Below the pieces are notes generated by a model. It was given only the letters and a program-made list of their open reading frames with translations, did no database searches and had not been told where the DNA came from. A stretch of 64,000 nt of DNA. It comes from Rhododendron vialii (Eukaryota > Streptophyta > Magnoliopsida > Ericales > Ericaceae). The DNA lies in assembly GCF_030253575.1 (NCBI RefSeq), contig NC_080558.1, positions 382,001-446,000 on the forward strand, written 5' to 3'. Shown here one piece after another: positions 35,312-45,900 of this stretch; positions within the stretch are counted from its first letter, which is position 1; each line of letters starts with the position of its first letter. A program made the translations under genes and the position numbers.

Positions 35312-37921
35312 TGTAAAGACCCGTATTTTAGGCCTATATTTTTTTTTTTTTTTTTATATAATTGTGCGGCTTGTCGAGATAAACGGTGTGGATATATGGA
35401 ATGACGTATTTGTGGAAGGATATAAAGGTAAATAGATGAGAGGTGCATGTGTGAGTGTGTGGTGTGAGGGCATGGGATTATTTCCCCCACCTCTATTATT
35501 CCCAGAGGAATGCTTTCCTCTTTCTCATTTCTATCTCTCGGCTCTCTCTCTAACTCTCACATATCTCTCTCTCGGCTCTCCTCCACTCCCACTCAAAATC
35601 AACTCCAATCAACCTCCACTCTCAAAACTCATGAAGATTGACCTCCATTCCACCCTCCGTACGTGGTCTTGAGCGTGTATTCAGTTGGGTCTAGCTCGGA
35701 GAGGAGTATTCAACTGATTTTGAGGTTCCGGAAGCTAGGGCTTACTCAAATTGCGTGGGTTTCGCTTCCCGACTTGAGGTAGGAAATTCTACCTCTCTTT
35801 ATATGTTTTGTGAGTGATTTGGTACATGAATCGTGCTTGTAATGTCGTATTTAAGTTTGGATTGAAAATTCGTAGTTGCTGTCAGAATTGTCTGTTTTTC
35901 CTGGTTTCCTACCGGTAGGCCCGTCCCTTCTACCGGTAGAACGTTGTTACTTTACCAGAAAATCGATTCCCTACCGGTAGGAACTCTTCACCTACCGGTA
36001 GAACGATTGAGAAATTCCTTCGTAACCAGCTCAAACGTACAGCAGCAGCTCAAAAGCTGCTCAACGTATCGAACTTCTACCGGTAGGAATTTATTGCCTA
36101 CCGGTAGGTCACGCTCGAATTTGAATGTCGACCTTTCTGTTTTCAAGTTCTACCGGTAGGACTTGCTTGCCTACCGGTAGGTTGCGTGAATTGGAGTTTC
36201 TACCGGTAGGACTTGTTCACCTACCGGTAGGTCTAGGTTTTACCGGAATGTTAGCCTTTCTGTTTTCAAGTTCTACCGGTAGGACTTGCTTGCCTACCGG
36301 TAGGAGACTAGAAGTTTCACCTGCTTTCACCTGCTTATTTGAGCTGCTGCAGTATCTTTCAGCTGCTTTCCTATATCCTTCAACTCGTATGTCGAAGTTT
36401 TTCTTTGACTCTTATGAGTTTGTTTACGCATCATTCCAAGTGTTTTGGTGAGTATTACTCGTTCCTCACTTAGAGTGGCATTCAATGGACTAGAGTGAAC
36501 ATGTCTAGGGATTTGATGAGTAGTTTTGCAATCCGTTTTCTCTCTTAACTCGTAAGATTCTTAGATTCCCACAGTGCATGCTTTTACAGACTCCGAGTAT
36601 AGAAACTAGATAATCGGGCATCGTAGAGTCTAGTCGTGGGTTGATATGTGGTATGCGAAGGTACGGGGGTGTACTTAGGGGTACGGTGAGGACGTGTGTA
36701 TTTGAGTATATGCGATATGGTAGATTGTTGGTCTTATAATACCATGCGATTGATTAAATGGTCTTTGGATTTAATTGAATGAATGGATGTTTGTGAAATG
36801 GGAAGCGGAATGAAAGTGAATAACTAATGGACAGAGTATTGTAGGAATTTATGTATGGGCTTAGTACGTCATGTAAGATGCGGGTATGTAAACAAAAGAG
36901 GAGGCATGAACATGTATATTTGTGGAGTCACATATTGACTAATTAAAATTCAGTGGTATAACCGTTAAAGGGATGATGAAATTGATTATGAAATGATGTC
37001 GATTGTGAAAAGTGTGAAAGGTGACCCAAGTGGTCGTTATTGAGGGAAAAGACTCGGGGTGACCCTGCGCTCGAGGGAACTAGACCCGAGGTGACCCAAC
37101 TGATTCATATTATTGGAGGAAAAGACTTGGGGTGACCCTGCGCTCGAGGGAACTAGACCCAAGGTGACCCCACCCGATTATTGTTATTGAGGGAAAAGAC
37201 TCGGGGTGACCCTGCGCTCGAGGGAACTAGACCCGAGGTGACCCTAGTGATTATTTGATGGGAAATACCGGATTAAAGGAAAAGAAAGGTTTTGCAATTA
37301 AGGGATTTAATGAAGATCAATGTGGACACGAGAAAGATTGTACTATCATACGGAGAATAATAAGATGTTTTGATTTGATTATAGATAAGTGTGAGATGAC
37401 ATGAGTTTAATAATGTAACTAGTTAAAGAAGTAAACGGCTAGTGACATTGATGTGAAGTCTAGGACTCTTAGGCGATAATTCGCAGCTTGTTGGTAGTCA
37501 TTTGTGGTATAGGCGTATCTGTCAGTACTCATTCATTCTCGGTGCATGGTTCATTCAAATTGCATATAGCTTGAGTTTAGAATTTTCTACTGGGCTAGTG
37601 TAGCTCAACCAAATCTTTCTTTTCAGGTTCTGATGCCCGTCAATAGATTGCATGCATTGTGTGCTTGACAGTAAAAGGCTTTTGGAAGCTGACTTCACTG
37701 GTTTTTTCGTCATCTTTGTGAAGATCTCATTTTGTTAAAGGTGGTTTTGTAACTAATTATTACTGAATTTTCTTTTGACTAAAGTTGTAATTATCTAAAC
37801 TTAAGGACTTGTTTGTAAATTAAACAGGTGGGAAACTCATTTGGGTAACGTATATGATATGCGAGGTTTCTCTTTTATTGAAATGTATTACTTTATTATG
37901 TTGAAAATCGAGGGCGTGACA
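35312..37921 (+). repeat. 3' LTR of the gypsy element
   Basis: Same length and, wherever I compared it, the same sequence as the 5' LTR at an offset of 5,810 bp. This includes the palindrome array (35909-36303) and the three tandem units (37021-37244). It is preceded by the polypurine tract. Confidence 0.95.
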
Positions 37922-37953
37922 CGTGTTGCCCCAAGGGCAGTGAATAATTTCTC

Positions 37954-38190
37954 CTTTTCTACCCTCACTCTTTCTCTCTCGCTTCTTATAGTACAAAATG
38001 TAACTCATCCAAATACAAAGTAAATCTGGGAGCGGCAGTACCTTTTGCCTTTTCTACCCTCACTCTTTCTCTCTCGCTTCTTACGGTACAAAATGTAACT
38101 CATCCAAATACAATGTAAATCTTGGAGCGGCACCTTTGCCTTTTCTCCCCTCACTCTTTCTCTCTCGCTTCTTATAGTACAAAATGTAGC
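37954..38190. repeat. Tandem array of ~91-95 bp units
   Basis: Three units start with TTTTCTACCCTCACTCTTTC (third: TTTTCTCCCCTC) and contain TAGTACAAAATGTA, AATACAATGTAAATC and GGAGCGGCA blocks. A fourth partial unit sits on the far side of the foldback element near 28540-28575. It lies upstream of the LdpA-like gene. Confidence 0.85.
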
Positions 38191-38309
38191 GTGGGGATCA
38201 TTTGGGGTCACATATAAATTATTTCGAACCGTTAAATAATTTTAAAATAATAATTTGAGTGGTTCGGTAAAAAAACAGCTCAATTAGATAATTGCAAGTA
38301 ATTGATTTA

Positions 38310-38657
38310 ACCTTTTAAATTTTCATTTCAAATTTAGGATCTTGAATACTGAATGAAGTTTGAAAAAAAAAATAGACAGGTAGGAGCCCGATATCTCCGT
38401 GATTCAAACCACACATATCTGCGGTTTAAAAAATATGAACTGTTTTGATATCTATCGATATTTGATCAAGATAATTTTTTTAATTAATACTCTTCTCAAC
38501 AAGCCTTACATATCTGCAGTTAATACTCTTCTCAACAAGCCTTACATATCCGCGGTTTAGATCAAGGCAATACTAGACACACAATTGTTTAACTTATATT
38601 TTTTCAAACTTCATTCATTATTCAGGATCCTAAATTTTGAATGAAAATTTAAAAGGT
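38310..38657. mobile_element. Foldback element
   Basis: The left arm 38310-38370 (CCTTTTAAATTTTCATTTCA...) pairs with 38599-38657 (...TGAATGAAAATTTAAAAGG). Between them CTTACATATCTGC and CTTACATATCCGC copies occur in tandem. About 348 bp, non-coding, no certain target duplication. Confidence 0.7.
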
Positions 38658-38710
38658 AAATTTGAGCGCTCGTTAAATTTTCAAATAAAACTTGAACAAT
38701 TAACAGTTTG

Positions 38711-38860
38711 GCTCATTCAGTTTGTTAGTAAACCCTATCAATAACTTTTTTCATAATAGTTAGTAAAATATTTTGGACGCCTATGTGCAAAAAAGACAAA
38801 TCTAACTAGCCGTTCGACGAGTATAAATTTCACGTGCATCGAATAGTTTTGAACACATTC
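38711..38860. repeat. Dispersed repeat, copy 1
   Basis: This block from TTTGTTAGTAAACCCTATCA to TTTTGAACACATTC matches 51031-51176 with substitutions and small indels. Neither copy encodes protein. It may be part of a larger unrecognised transposon. Confidence 0.7.
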
Positions 38861-39720
38861 ATTTTAAAAAATCTTTGTCCGTAGTAATCCACTAATATGC
38901 AACAGCCAAGTGAAATAAACATTTCGCACTTTCGTATTCCCGATGAATAAAGAAATTCTATTTGTATAGTATCGTTATCAATGCAGAAGTCGCATGATGA
39001 TGCTTCATGGGCTGGATACACATGCTCACCTTAATTTCCCATGCACATGCAGTATCTAGCTAGCTTCTCCTTGCGTCTATTGATGATTTAAGATTTACAT
39101 ACTCCATTGTTAACCAATACTAGCTAGTCTCGTCTGTGACTTGGCTTTTGACAATAATATAATGTTAGCCATGTTCTTTTATATAACTGTATTAGTCCTT
39201 ATGGTATACTCAGTGAGAGAATCAAATTGATTGTCCAAGTTGAAAGTTTTTTTTTTTTTCATCCGGTCCAAGTTGAAGGTTAAATGTATCAATTTCCTCG
39301 ATCACCTCTCCTGGAGACAAACAAGGGTTGGACAAGGCCCAGCTGCCTGAAAGGCAAGCCAGTAAAACAGCCGTTTTGGCCCCCCGCTAAATTATAAGAT
39401 ACTTGTAAATTAAGCGAACTAAGTATGGTCTGCTTGCTTAAGTACATACTATATGTACATGTTTAAAAATGAACCCGCATTGACAAATTCTGTGGAACTA
39501 AAGTCATTCATTCACAAAAAGTCCAGTATATATACGCGAATAATGCAAAAACAATCACTTGAACGTCCAAACTCAATAACTAATTAATTTTGCATCAGGA
39601 AAAGCATGAACAACGAATGGTTTAAAAAATAAACTGATGCTGCACTTGAATTTCAAAAGGCTATTATACTTAACGAGATATTGCATGCGTGTTGGACACC
39701 CATGGACCTCAATTAAGTTA
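38861..39720. other. Gene-free spacer
   Basis: AT-rich sequence with no gene or repeat that I can recognise. It ends with the TTAAGTTA target site of the adjacent MITE. Confidence 0.4.
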
Positions 39721-40055
39721 GGGAATTGATATTCGCGCTCCAAGATTTACTGCAGGCGCTCCACCTTTTTGTTTTTACACTGTGATGTTGCTTAGGGAAT
39801 TGATACTCGCGCTCCAAGATTTACTGCAGACGCTCCACCTTTTTGTTTTTACACTGTGATGTTGCTTAGGGAATTGATACTCGCGCTCCAAGATTTACTG
39901 CAGGCGCTCCACCTTTTTGTTTTTACACTGTGATGTTGCCAGCAACATCACAGTATAAAAACAAAATATACACTGATGTTGTCAGCAACATCACAGTATA
40001 AAAACAAAAAGGTGGAGCGCCTGTAGTAAATCTTGGAGCGCGAAAATCAGTTCCC
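39721..40055. mobile_element. hAT-like MITE with tripled left arm
   Basis: The element starts GGGAATTGATATTCGCGCTCC and ends GGAGCGCGAAAATCAGTTCCC. An 8-bp target duplication TTAAGTTA flanks it (39713-39720 and 40056-40063), as in hAT transposons. The left arm (about 74 bp, with TTTACTGCAGGCGCTCCACC and TTTACACTGTGATGTTGC) is present three times head to tail. The right arm is one full inverted copy plus a partial one. It ends 20 bp before the stop of the TPD1-like gene. Confidence 0.85.
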
Positions 40056-40074
40056 TTAAGTTATCGGTAATTAA

Positions 40075-41136
40075 TTAGCAGAACTTGGCAAACTTGAATC
40101 TCAGTGGATACTTGAAGCTATTGGAGTAAGTGAATCTAATAATGTGATCGTCTTTCAAAGGCTTTCCGCCATTCACCAAGCAATCGTCATACGACAGCCT
40201 CTTGAAGATTTCTGGGTTCACTTCCGAGGCAGAAGCAAAATTTCCACAGTAGAGATGGATATTGGAAGGAGCACAACTAGAATTTGAAGCACATATGTTG
40301 GCTATCTCCACTACGTACTTGGGTATTCCCTTCCATGACTCCTCGCCCTGTGCGATGGTTATATCTCTGCTCGTGCATTCCTCTTGCAAAATCAAAACAA
40401 ATACAACAACAAATTTAGGAAAGAAAAGCAAAATCAGATACGCATGTGTTTAGAACCTGGTCTGTTTGGTATCTTGGCGGTTTGTTTTTTTTTTGTTTTC
40501 CATTTATAAAAGATATAAGAAACAAGTTTTCGGGTCCCCATCCGGCTAGCATTAATGGTCTGTGTACCATCAATTAAATGATGGTCATGACAGACTGGCA
40601 TTGACACCCTTGTAGTACTTTACCTCACTAACGCTGCATGCATGTGACGAAACACACACGAAAAAAAAAATTTTAAAAAATCGATGGCCTAGGGACCGAG
40701 AGATTGCCCTGGGTTTAGACCAGTCAAGTCCATGGGCGACGACAAGCCCTTGGAGCTCTGATACACTCATATACACGTTCAAAAACTTGTTTTCCAGATC
40801 CTGTAGATTGATTTCATAGGCTGTGTTTTTGCCAACTCGATAAACGCAGGTTGGGCGTGGACATATTTGAAGTAGCCTTTTTCAAAAATTAAAACCATAT
40901 GTGCGAAGCGGTATATATACTGTACCTAGTGGATACTATGGCCTGTAAGGCGGCAGCATCTCAAAGTACCCAAAATCAAGAGAAGAAAGAAAGAGAGACA
41001 TCTGTTTTCAAAGTACCTGAGAATACGTACCGGTCCTAGCTAGATTGGAGAGCGTACCTGAGAATACCGGTCCTAGATTGCAGAGCATAACGGTGACAAT
41101 AACCAAGGAGGAGAAGAAGACCGCGCGAACAGCCAT
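40075..41136 (-). CDS. TPD1-like secreted cysteine-rich protein
   Basis: Two exons, 41136-41058 and 40382-40075, encode 128 residues. Exon 1 is a signal peptide (MAVRAVFFSSLVIVTVML). Exon 2 carries the TPD1 C-terminal domain: CTSRDITIAQ, GIPKYVVEIANIC, SNIHLYCGNFAS, NPEIFKRLSYDDCLVNGGKP and a terminal Cys. Six cysteines (29, 57, 63, 72, 94, 128) fit the family's disulphide pattern. TPD1 of Arabidopsis is a secreted ligand of the EMS1/EXS receptor kinase that specifies anther tapetum; homologues are less well known. At 128 residues it is shorter than TPD1 itself, as in several family members. The exon 1 donor region is duplicated nearby. Confidence 0.85.
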
Positions 41137-41206
41137 TCTTGAGACCTAATTGAGTTTAGCAAATTTGAGAGATGGTTTTAAGCTTTTTGAGAAGGTGGCT
41201 GTGTAA

Positions 41207-41214
41207 ATTTATAG
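41207..41214 (-). promoter_or_regulatory. Probable TATA box of the TPD1-like gene
   Basis: CTATAAAT on the minus strand, about 70 bp upstream of the ATG at 41136. Position and sequence suit a short leader of roughly 40-45 nt. Confidence 0.55.
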
Positions 41215-42554
41215 GAGCTTAACCTCCTTAATTAGCTATAAATCCTGTTCCTGTTCCATACATTTCAAGATTTCTTTCCAATAAAATCGATCGTTTTATA
41301 TATTGCGGAATCTGATGTTTTTGGCTTTTCCATAATAATAATAATAATAATCATGCAAGCTAAGTACTGAGGAATCGTAGATTTCTCACCATAAAAGTAG
41401 GATTATATTTGTTGAAGATGTCCAAGTACAGTTCTATTTTCCGATGTGTTTTCCAAAACCAGCTCTTTTTTTTTCTTTTTTCTAAATTGTATTTTTTTTC
41501 CTCCACTACTTTTGCGACTAAATTTGAATATGGGAATGAAGAACCAAAAAAACAATGGTTTAGTTTCTCCTTTGACTAGTCAAAATAGACCATAATTAAG
41601 GAATATCCAAAAATGAAATTTATGAACTACTTAAAATTTTAGGACCATTCGATTAGGTAGTGAATGGGTGAAATTTTCCGTCAACTCCGAGGTGCATATA
41701 TACCATGTAGGATCTCCACAAGATGTTTGGAAAAAATTTATTCCGTTCCTTTTAATAGTACGATTAAGAACTGATGCAAGTCAATATTTTAATTATTCAA
41801 GAAATATAAGAATTTTAATTTATTAATTTTGAAATCAATATTTTATTAGGAATCTTACTGTTTTAGTATAAATTTCCCAATATTAGGTTTTCATAGAATT
41901 TGCCTAAATATTTTTTTTCTTTTCAAAATTTTTTTTAGGCGGAGTGTATTTCCCTTTTATTATTTTCTTGTCCTCCAAGACTTAGATTTAACTTTTCATT
42001 ATTTTATTTCCTTGCTAGTATTTTTTGGGTAGAATGCTATCATTATAAATAAGAATGTAAGCCTTAGGATAAAGGGGGTTGTTTCTTTTTTTCCAACACG
42101 CCTCTCTGCATCAAGAACATTGCCACTGAGTTTTGGAAAAAAGAAGAAGAAAATTGTACCTAGAAAAAAATTGATTTTTTGATCAATCGTTGTTTATAAT
42201 AATTGAGAACGGTAAATTCTTTAATACTCCTATTTAATAAATTGAATGGTTGCTCTCTTCGTGTAAGTAGACGTCGGGCAATAAAAAATTAGACTAAGCA
42301 AATATCAATTTGAGAAGTTAAAAGACTGAAGTATGTGTTTAATTGATAGATTAGGGATGAATTTTTTTTTATCAAACAGTCAAGCAATTCTCATTGCAAG
42401 TACCCGAAGGTAATAGAGTTCATTACAATAGACATGAATGGACCAAAACTTCTAAATCTAAGACATGAGGTATTGTAAAAGCGCACAAAGCTAACAGGTT
42501 CAAGGACACACTATCGAAGCAAACTAACACTAGGTGTCAGCATAAGACTCTCAT
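41215..42554. other. Gene-free AT-rich spacer
   Basis: No gene seen. It contains an (ATA)n tract near 41330-41350 and several T-runs. Confidence 0.4.
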
Positions 42555-42762
42555 CCACGATTAAGTAGTAGAGGATCCTAAAAAAACCCTAGCTTAAACC
42601 ATTGACAGGTAGCTCAGATGAAATCATCAACCGAAAGTAGAAATCCAAACTGGTACACCACGACTAAGTAGTAGAGAATCCTAACGGAAGCCCAGCTCAA
42701 ACCATTGACAAGTAGCACATATGAAATCATCAACCGAAAGCAGAAATCCAAACTGTCACACC
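42555..42762. repeat. Two-copy ~102-bp tandem repeat
   Basis: Both units contain ACGA(T/C)TAAGTAGTAGAG, AAACCATTGACA(G/A)GTAGC and GAAATCATCAACCGAAAG. They differ at several sites. They lie about 200-400 bp upstream of the HCF107 start and could be within its promoter. Confidence 0.8.
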
Positions 42763-42930
42763 GGCCGGTTCTTGAGAGGAAAATTGAATAGTTGAAGAGT
42801 TGGAGGATTAGAAGTGGAAATTTAGCCTTTTAGGAGGAGTAGTAGCTAAAAAGTCATTGGTAGACCTCATCCGTTCCCCCGCCCAACACCTTCCACGTAA
42901 TCCCCACAGTTTTATCCGTTACAAACTTAC

Positions 42931-42931
<1 letters not shown>

Positions 42932-42967
<36 letters not shown>
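42932..42967. repeat. (GA)n tract in the HCF107 leader
   Basis: A GA run ends immediately before the HCF107 start codon, so it is probably in the 5' UTR. GA repeats near plant start sites are known targets of BBR/BPC factors; no role is shown here. Confidence 0.8.
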
Positions 42968-42969
<2 letters not shown>

Positions 42970-42971
<2 letters not shown>

Positions 42972-45900
42972 GAACCTCTTCTCTTCTTCTTCTACGTCCT
43001 CAGCTTCCAATTTCTCAGTCTTCTCTCACTCCTCTCAAAACCCTAACCCTTCAAAATTCCACCACTTCAAATCCACCATTAAAATCCCCCACTTGCCCCC
43101 TCCCTTGTCCTCTCACCAATCCTCCCCACCACCAATTCCCCAGCAAAAGCCCCAATCTTTGAATTGCACCGACAAAAATGGAAGCAATGAACAGATCGAA
43201 ACTACCACAATGTCATCGGACGAGTTACTCGTGGTTCGACGGCCGGTTATGGAGATTATTTCGGTGGAGGATGAAGTCGGTGACGTTACCGAGAATGATG
43301 AGAGAGCAAGTGAAGAAGAAGAAGATGATGATGATGAGTTGCCTTCTTCGACATCGCCTATAGATGAGCGGCTTTCGAAGTTTGCGAAAAAGATGCCGAT
43401 TTTCGAGCCGGAGATGAGGGTTGAGTTGAGCCCAGGGGAAGTGAAGCCTCTTTTGGTGAATTTGGACTTGGCTCTGTATCGAGTTAAGATTCTGACAAGG
43501 AAGTTTCAGTACGATGAAGCACAGAACATTCTTCAGAAGGTCAATTTCAACTTTTTCTAGTAGTAGTTTTTATTTGGTGGTCTCAACTTGAGTGAAGTTC
43601 ATGTGTTGGATTTTAATCAGAAGCTGTCTTATTTCAAATTGGATGACTACATTCGGATTAGGTGGGGCTCAATACGAGCCTTCCACTTTAAACAAAATTA
43701 TAGGGGAAATTAGTTTATCTTCAAATTATAGTATCATGTATGGATCCAGTAATCCTTAATAACTTTTGGGTAATGATACATAACTATACTTCTTGCACGA
43801 AAATTCCAGTACTCATTGGGACTCATTTTGATCCTTAGTCTTGTAATTGTGAAAAAAAGCAAAATAATTACAAATAGAAGTTTTGCGGGAAAGTCATGCA
43901 GAATGATGCGGTGTTATAATTTTAGTAAACAAAATAAAGGTGAAGAATAGATTAGTATCTCTACAGCAATATCGTTATCACATCATTCTGGTGATTTTTA
44001 TACAGATGGTAATAACATGTATGAATCTAGTAATCCTTAACTATTTGGGGGGTGAATCGGGTGATACACATATACAAATTTCCGGTACTCATACAAGTGT
44101 ATATACACATATACCTGTTCCTTAGTGTTGAAATTTGGAAAAAGAAAATGACTTACAAATACAAGTGTTATGGGAAAAGTCATTCAGAATGATGTGCTGG
44201 CATATTTGTAGATTGTGGGTTATTAAGGTGTTATCTTTGTTAAGATGGGAGGGCTACCGAAAGCCATGTCATTCTCAATGGATTATTACAAAAGTCCGTT
44301 TGTATAGCATTACCATTCGGAAAATATGGCTCCCATGTCATTACAAATTTTATCCCTATATGGAAGTTCTATTTGTGTATCTTTTACTAATTTTTCTTTG
44401 GAATGAGCTAGACTAGGATTCCAAATCCAAGGTGTGGATTTTAGGGTGTCAAGAACATAATGGTCAACAAAATTTTTTGTTTTTATCGGCGAAAGTCAGT
44501 ATTCCTGACCTCCTTTCTCCTGGCACCTAAGTGCACTCCTGGTGCCGTTGGGCCAAAGACGTCTTAGCTAATGATCAACATTGTTGTTTCCGTTTGATTT
44601 TGTGGTTTGTGCAGTGTATTCTTTATTGGCCAGAAGATGGTAGGCCGTATGTGGCCTTGGGGAAGATATTAAGTAGGCAATCAAAGCCAACTGAAGCCAG
44701 AGCTGTATATGAGAAAGGTTGCCAAGCTACGCAAGGCGAAAACCCCTATATATGGCAGGTGGGTTGAATTTATATACTTGTTTGTATTCTGGGCTATGTT
44801 CTTCTCCTTCCATAGAGTACTTTAAACAAATGTTCTCTTTGAATGCTTCATCTCTAGGACTGATGGGTTTTATTCATTGAGGAACTCCTCTCTTTCATGT
44901 TCTTAGACAATTTTCTTAATGTTCCCCTCGGTAGATCACATCGTAGATTTTTTTCTCTTGTTCAGACTGATTGATAAAAGTTCAAGCTACCGTTAATTCA
45001 TTTTTGCAGTGAAAAAGCAAAGAGGTATGACCTAACAATTAAATACGATTGTAAACTGCTGTACATACTGTAAGATCAAAGCTAAATTACCCTTTAGTCA
45101 TAAGTTCCTTGATCTTTTTAACAACATGGAACTGTGGTAATCACGTGTGAGTCACCCTGCAAAGTTAATTTCTAAAACCTCAGTTGTTAAGGTCAAGCCT
45201 TTATGTTGGATTTTTATATTAATCAAGATTCAAGACTATGATTTTAAGTCATTGGTTAACCAGTGTCTAAAATCCAACTTGGTATAGCTATGGAGATTGT
45301 TTCTCCTTCTTGTTATTTTCCATGTCAAGCAGGCATCTAATAGTTTTTTTTGTGCTCCCACATGTGGGGAACTTGTAACAATATGTGAAGCATTTGCTGT
45401 AGTAAGATAATCTTTCCTGAGGCCAGTCATTTGCACCTGTTTGGATGGGATAAGAGAAGCAACCTTAATGCAAAGAGTACCTTCTTTTCGTTTATCTTTT
45501 TTGCAATATAAGTTTATATGTGACTCATCCCCTTGGAACAGTGCTGGGCTGTTCTTGAAAATAACGTTGGAAATATAAGGAGAGCTAGAGAATTGTTTGA
45601 TGCTGCCACAGTTGCTGATAAGAAACATATCGCAGCTTGGCATGGATGGGCAGTCTTGGAGCTAAAAGAGGGAAATATAAAGAAGGCAAGAAATCTCCTC
45701 GGTAAAGGCATCAAATACTGTGGTGGAAACGAGTATGTATATCAAACACTTGCATTGCTTGAGGTAAGAGCAAGTCGTTATGAGCAGGCAAGGTATTTAT
45801 TCAGGCAGGCCACTAAATGTAACCCAAACAGCTGCGCCAGCTGGCTTGTAAGTGGTTTTCTACCTTAGTTCTTTAGAGGATGATTTTTTGTTAGAGGATG

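Larger units (their letters stand above)
29502..37921 (+). mobile_element. Non-autonomous Ty3/gypsy LTR retrotransposon
   Basis: Full structure: LTRs 29502-32111 and 35312-37921 (each 2,610 bp, TG...CA), a 5-bp target duplication CGTGT (29497-29501 and 37922-37926), a primer-binding site TGGTATCAGAGC at 32115-32126 complementary to initiator tRNA-Met, and a polypurine tract AAGGAGGGTAGGG ending at 35311. The 3.2 kb interior keeps a gag-like frame with zinc knuckles and, near 34940-35100, a decayed gypsy integrase C-terminus (HVLER...VSYDEKPM). A protease-like FDIIL remnant lies near 33505. No intact pol is present. The LTRs look identical, so insertion is recent although the proteins are decayed; it must use another element's enzymes. 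Confidence 0.93.
28576..37953. mobile_element. Long-armed foldback element, split by an LTR element
   Basis: The left arm (28576 to about 28905) is the imperfect reverse complement of about 29215-29501 continued at 37922-37953. Shared blocks include GAGAAATTATTCACTGCCC, GTCAGCTCTTGCCCTTGAGC and ACGTTACCGTTTTATTTTTA. Removing the LTR element restores an element of about 957 bp with arms near 300 bp and an AT-rich centre that holds a short duplicated block (near 29036 and 29240). It has no coding capacity, so any transposase would be supplied elsewhere. No clear target duplication was found. Confidence 0.8.

Noticed and set aside
34924-35490. 188-codon minus-strand frame at the interior/3' LTR junction
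   Set aside because: It runs antisense through decayed pol, the polypurine tract and the LTR start, with no family motif.
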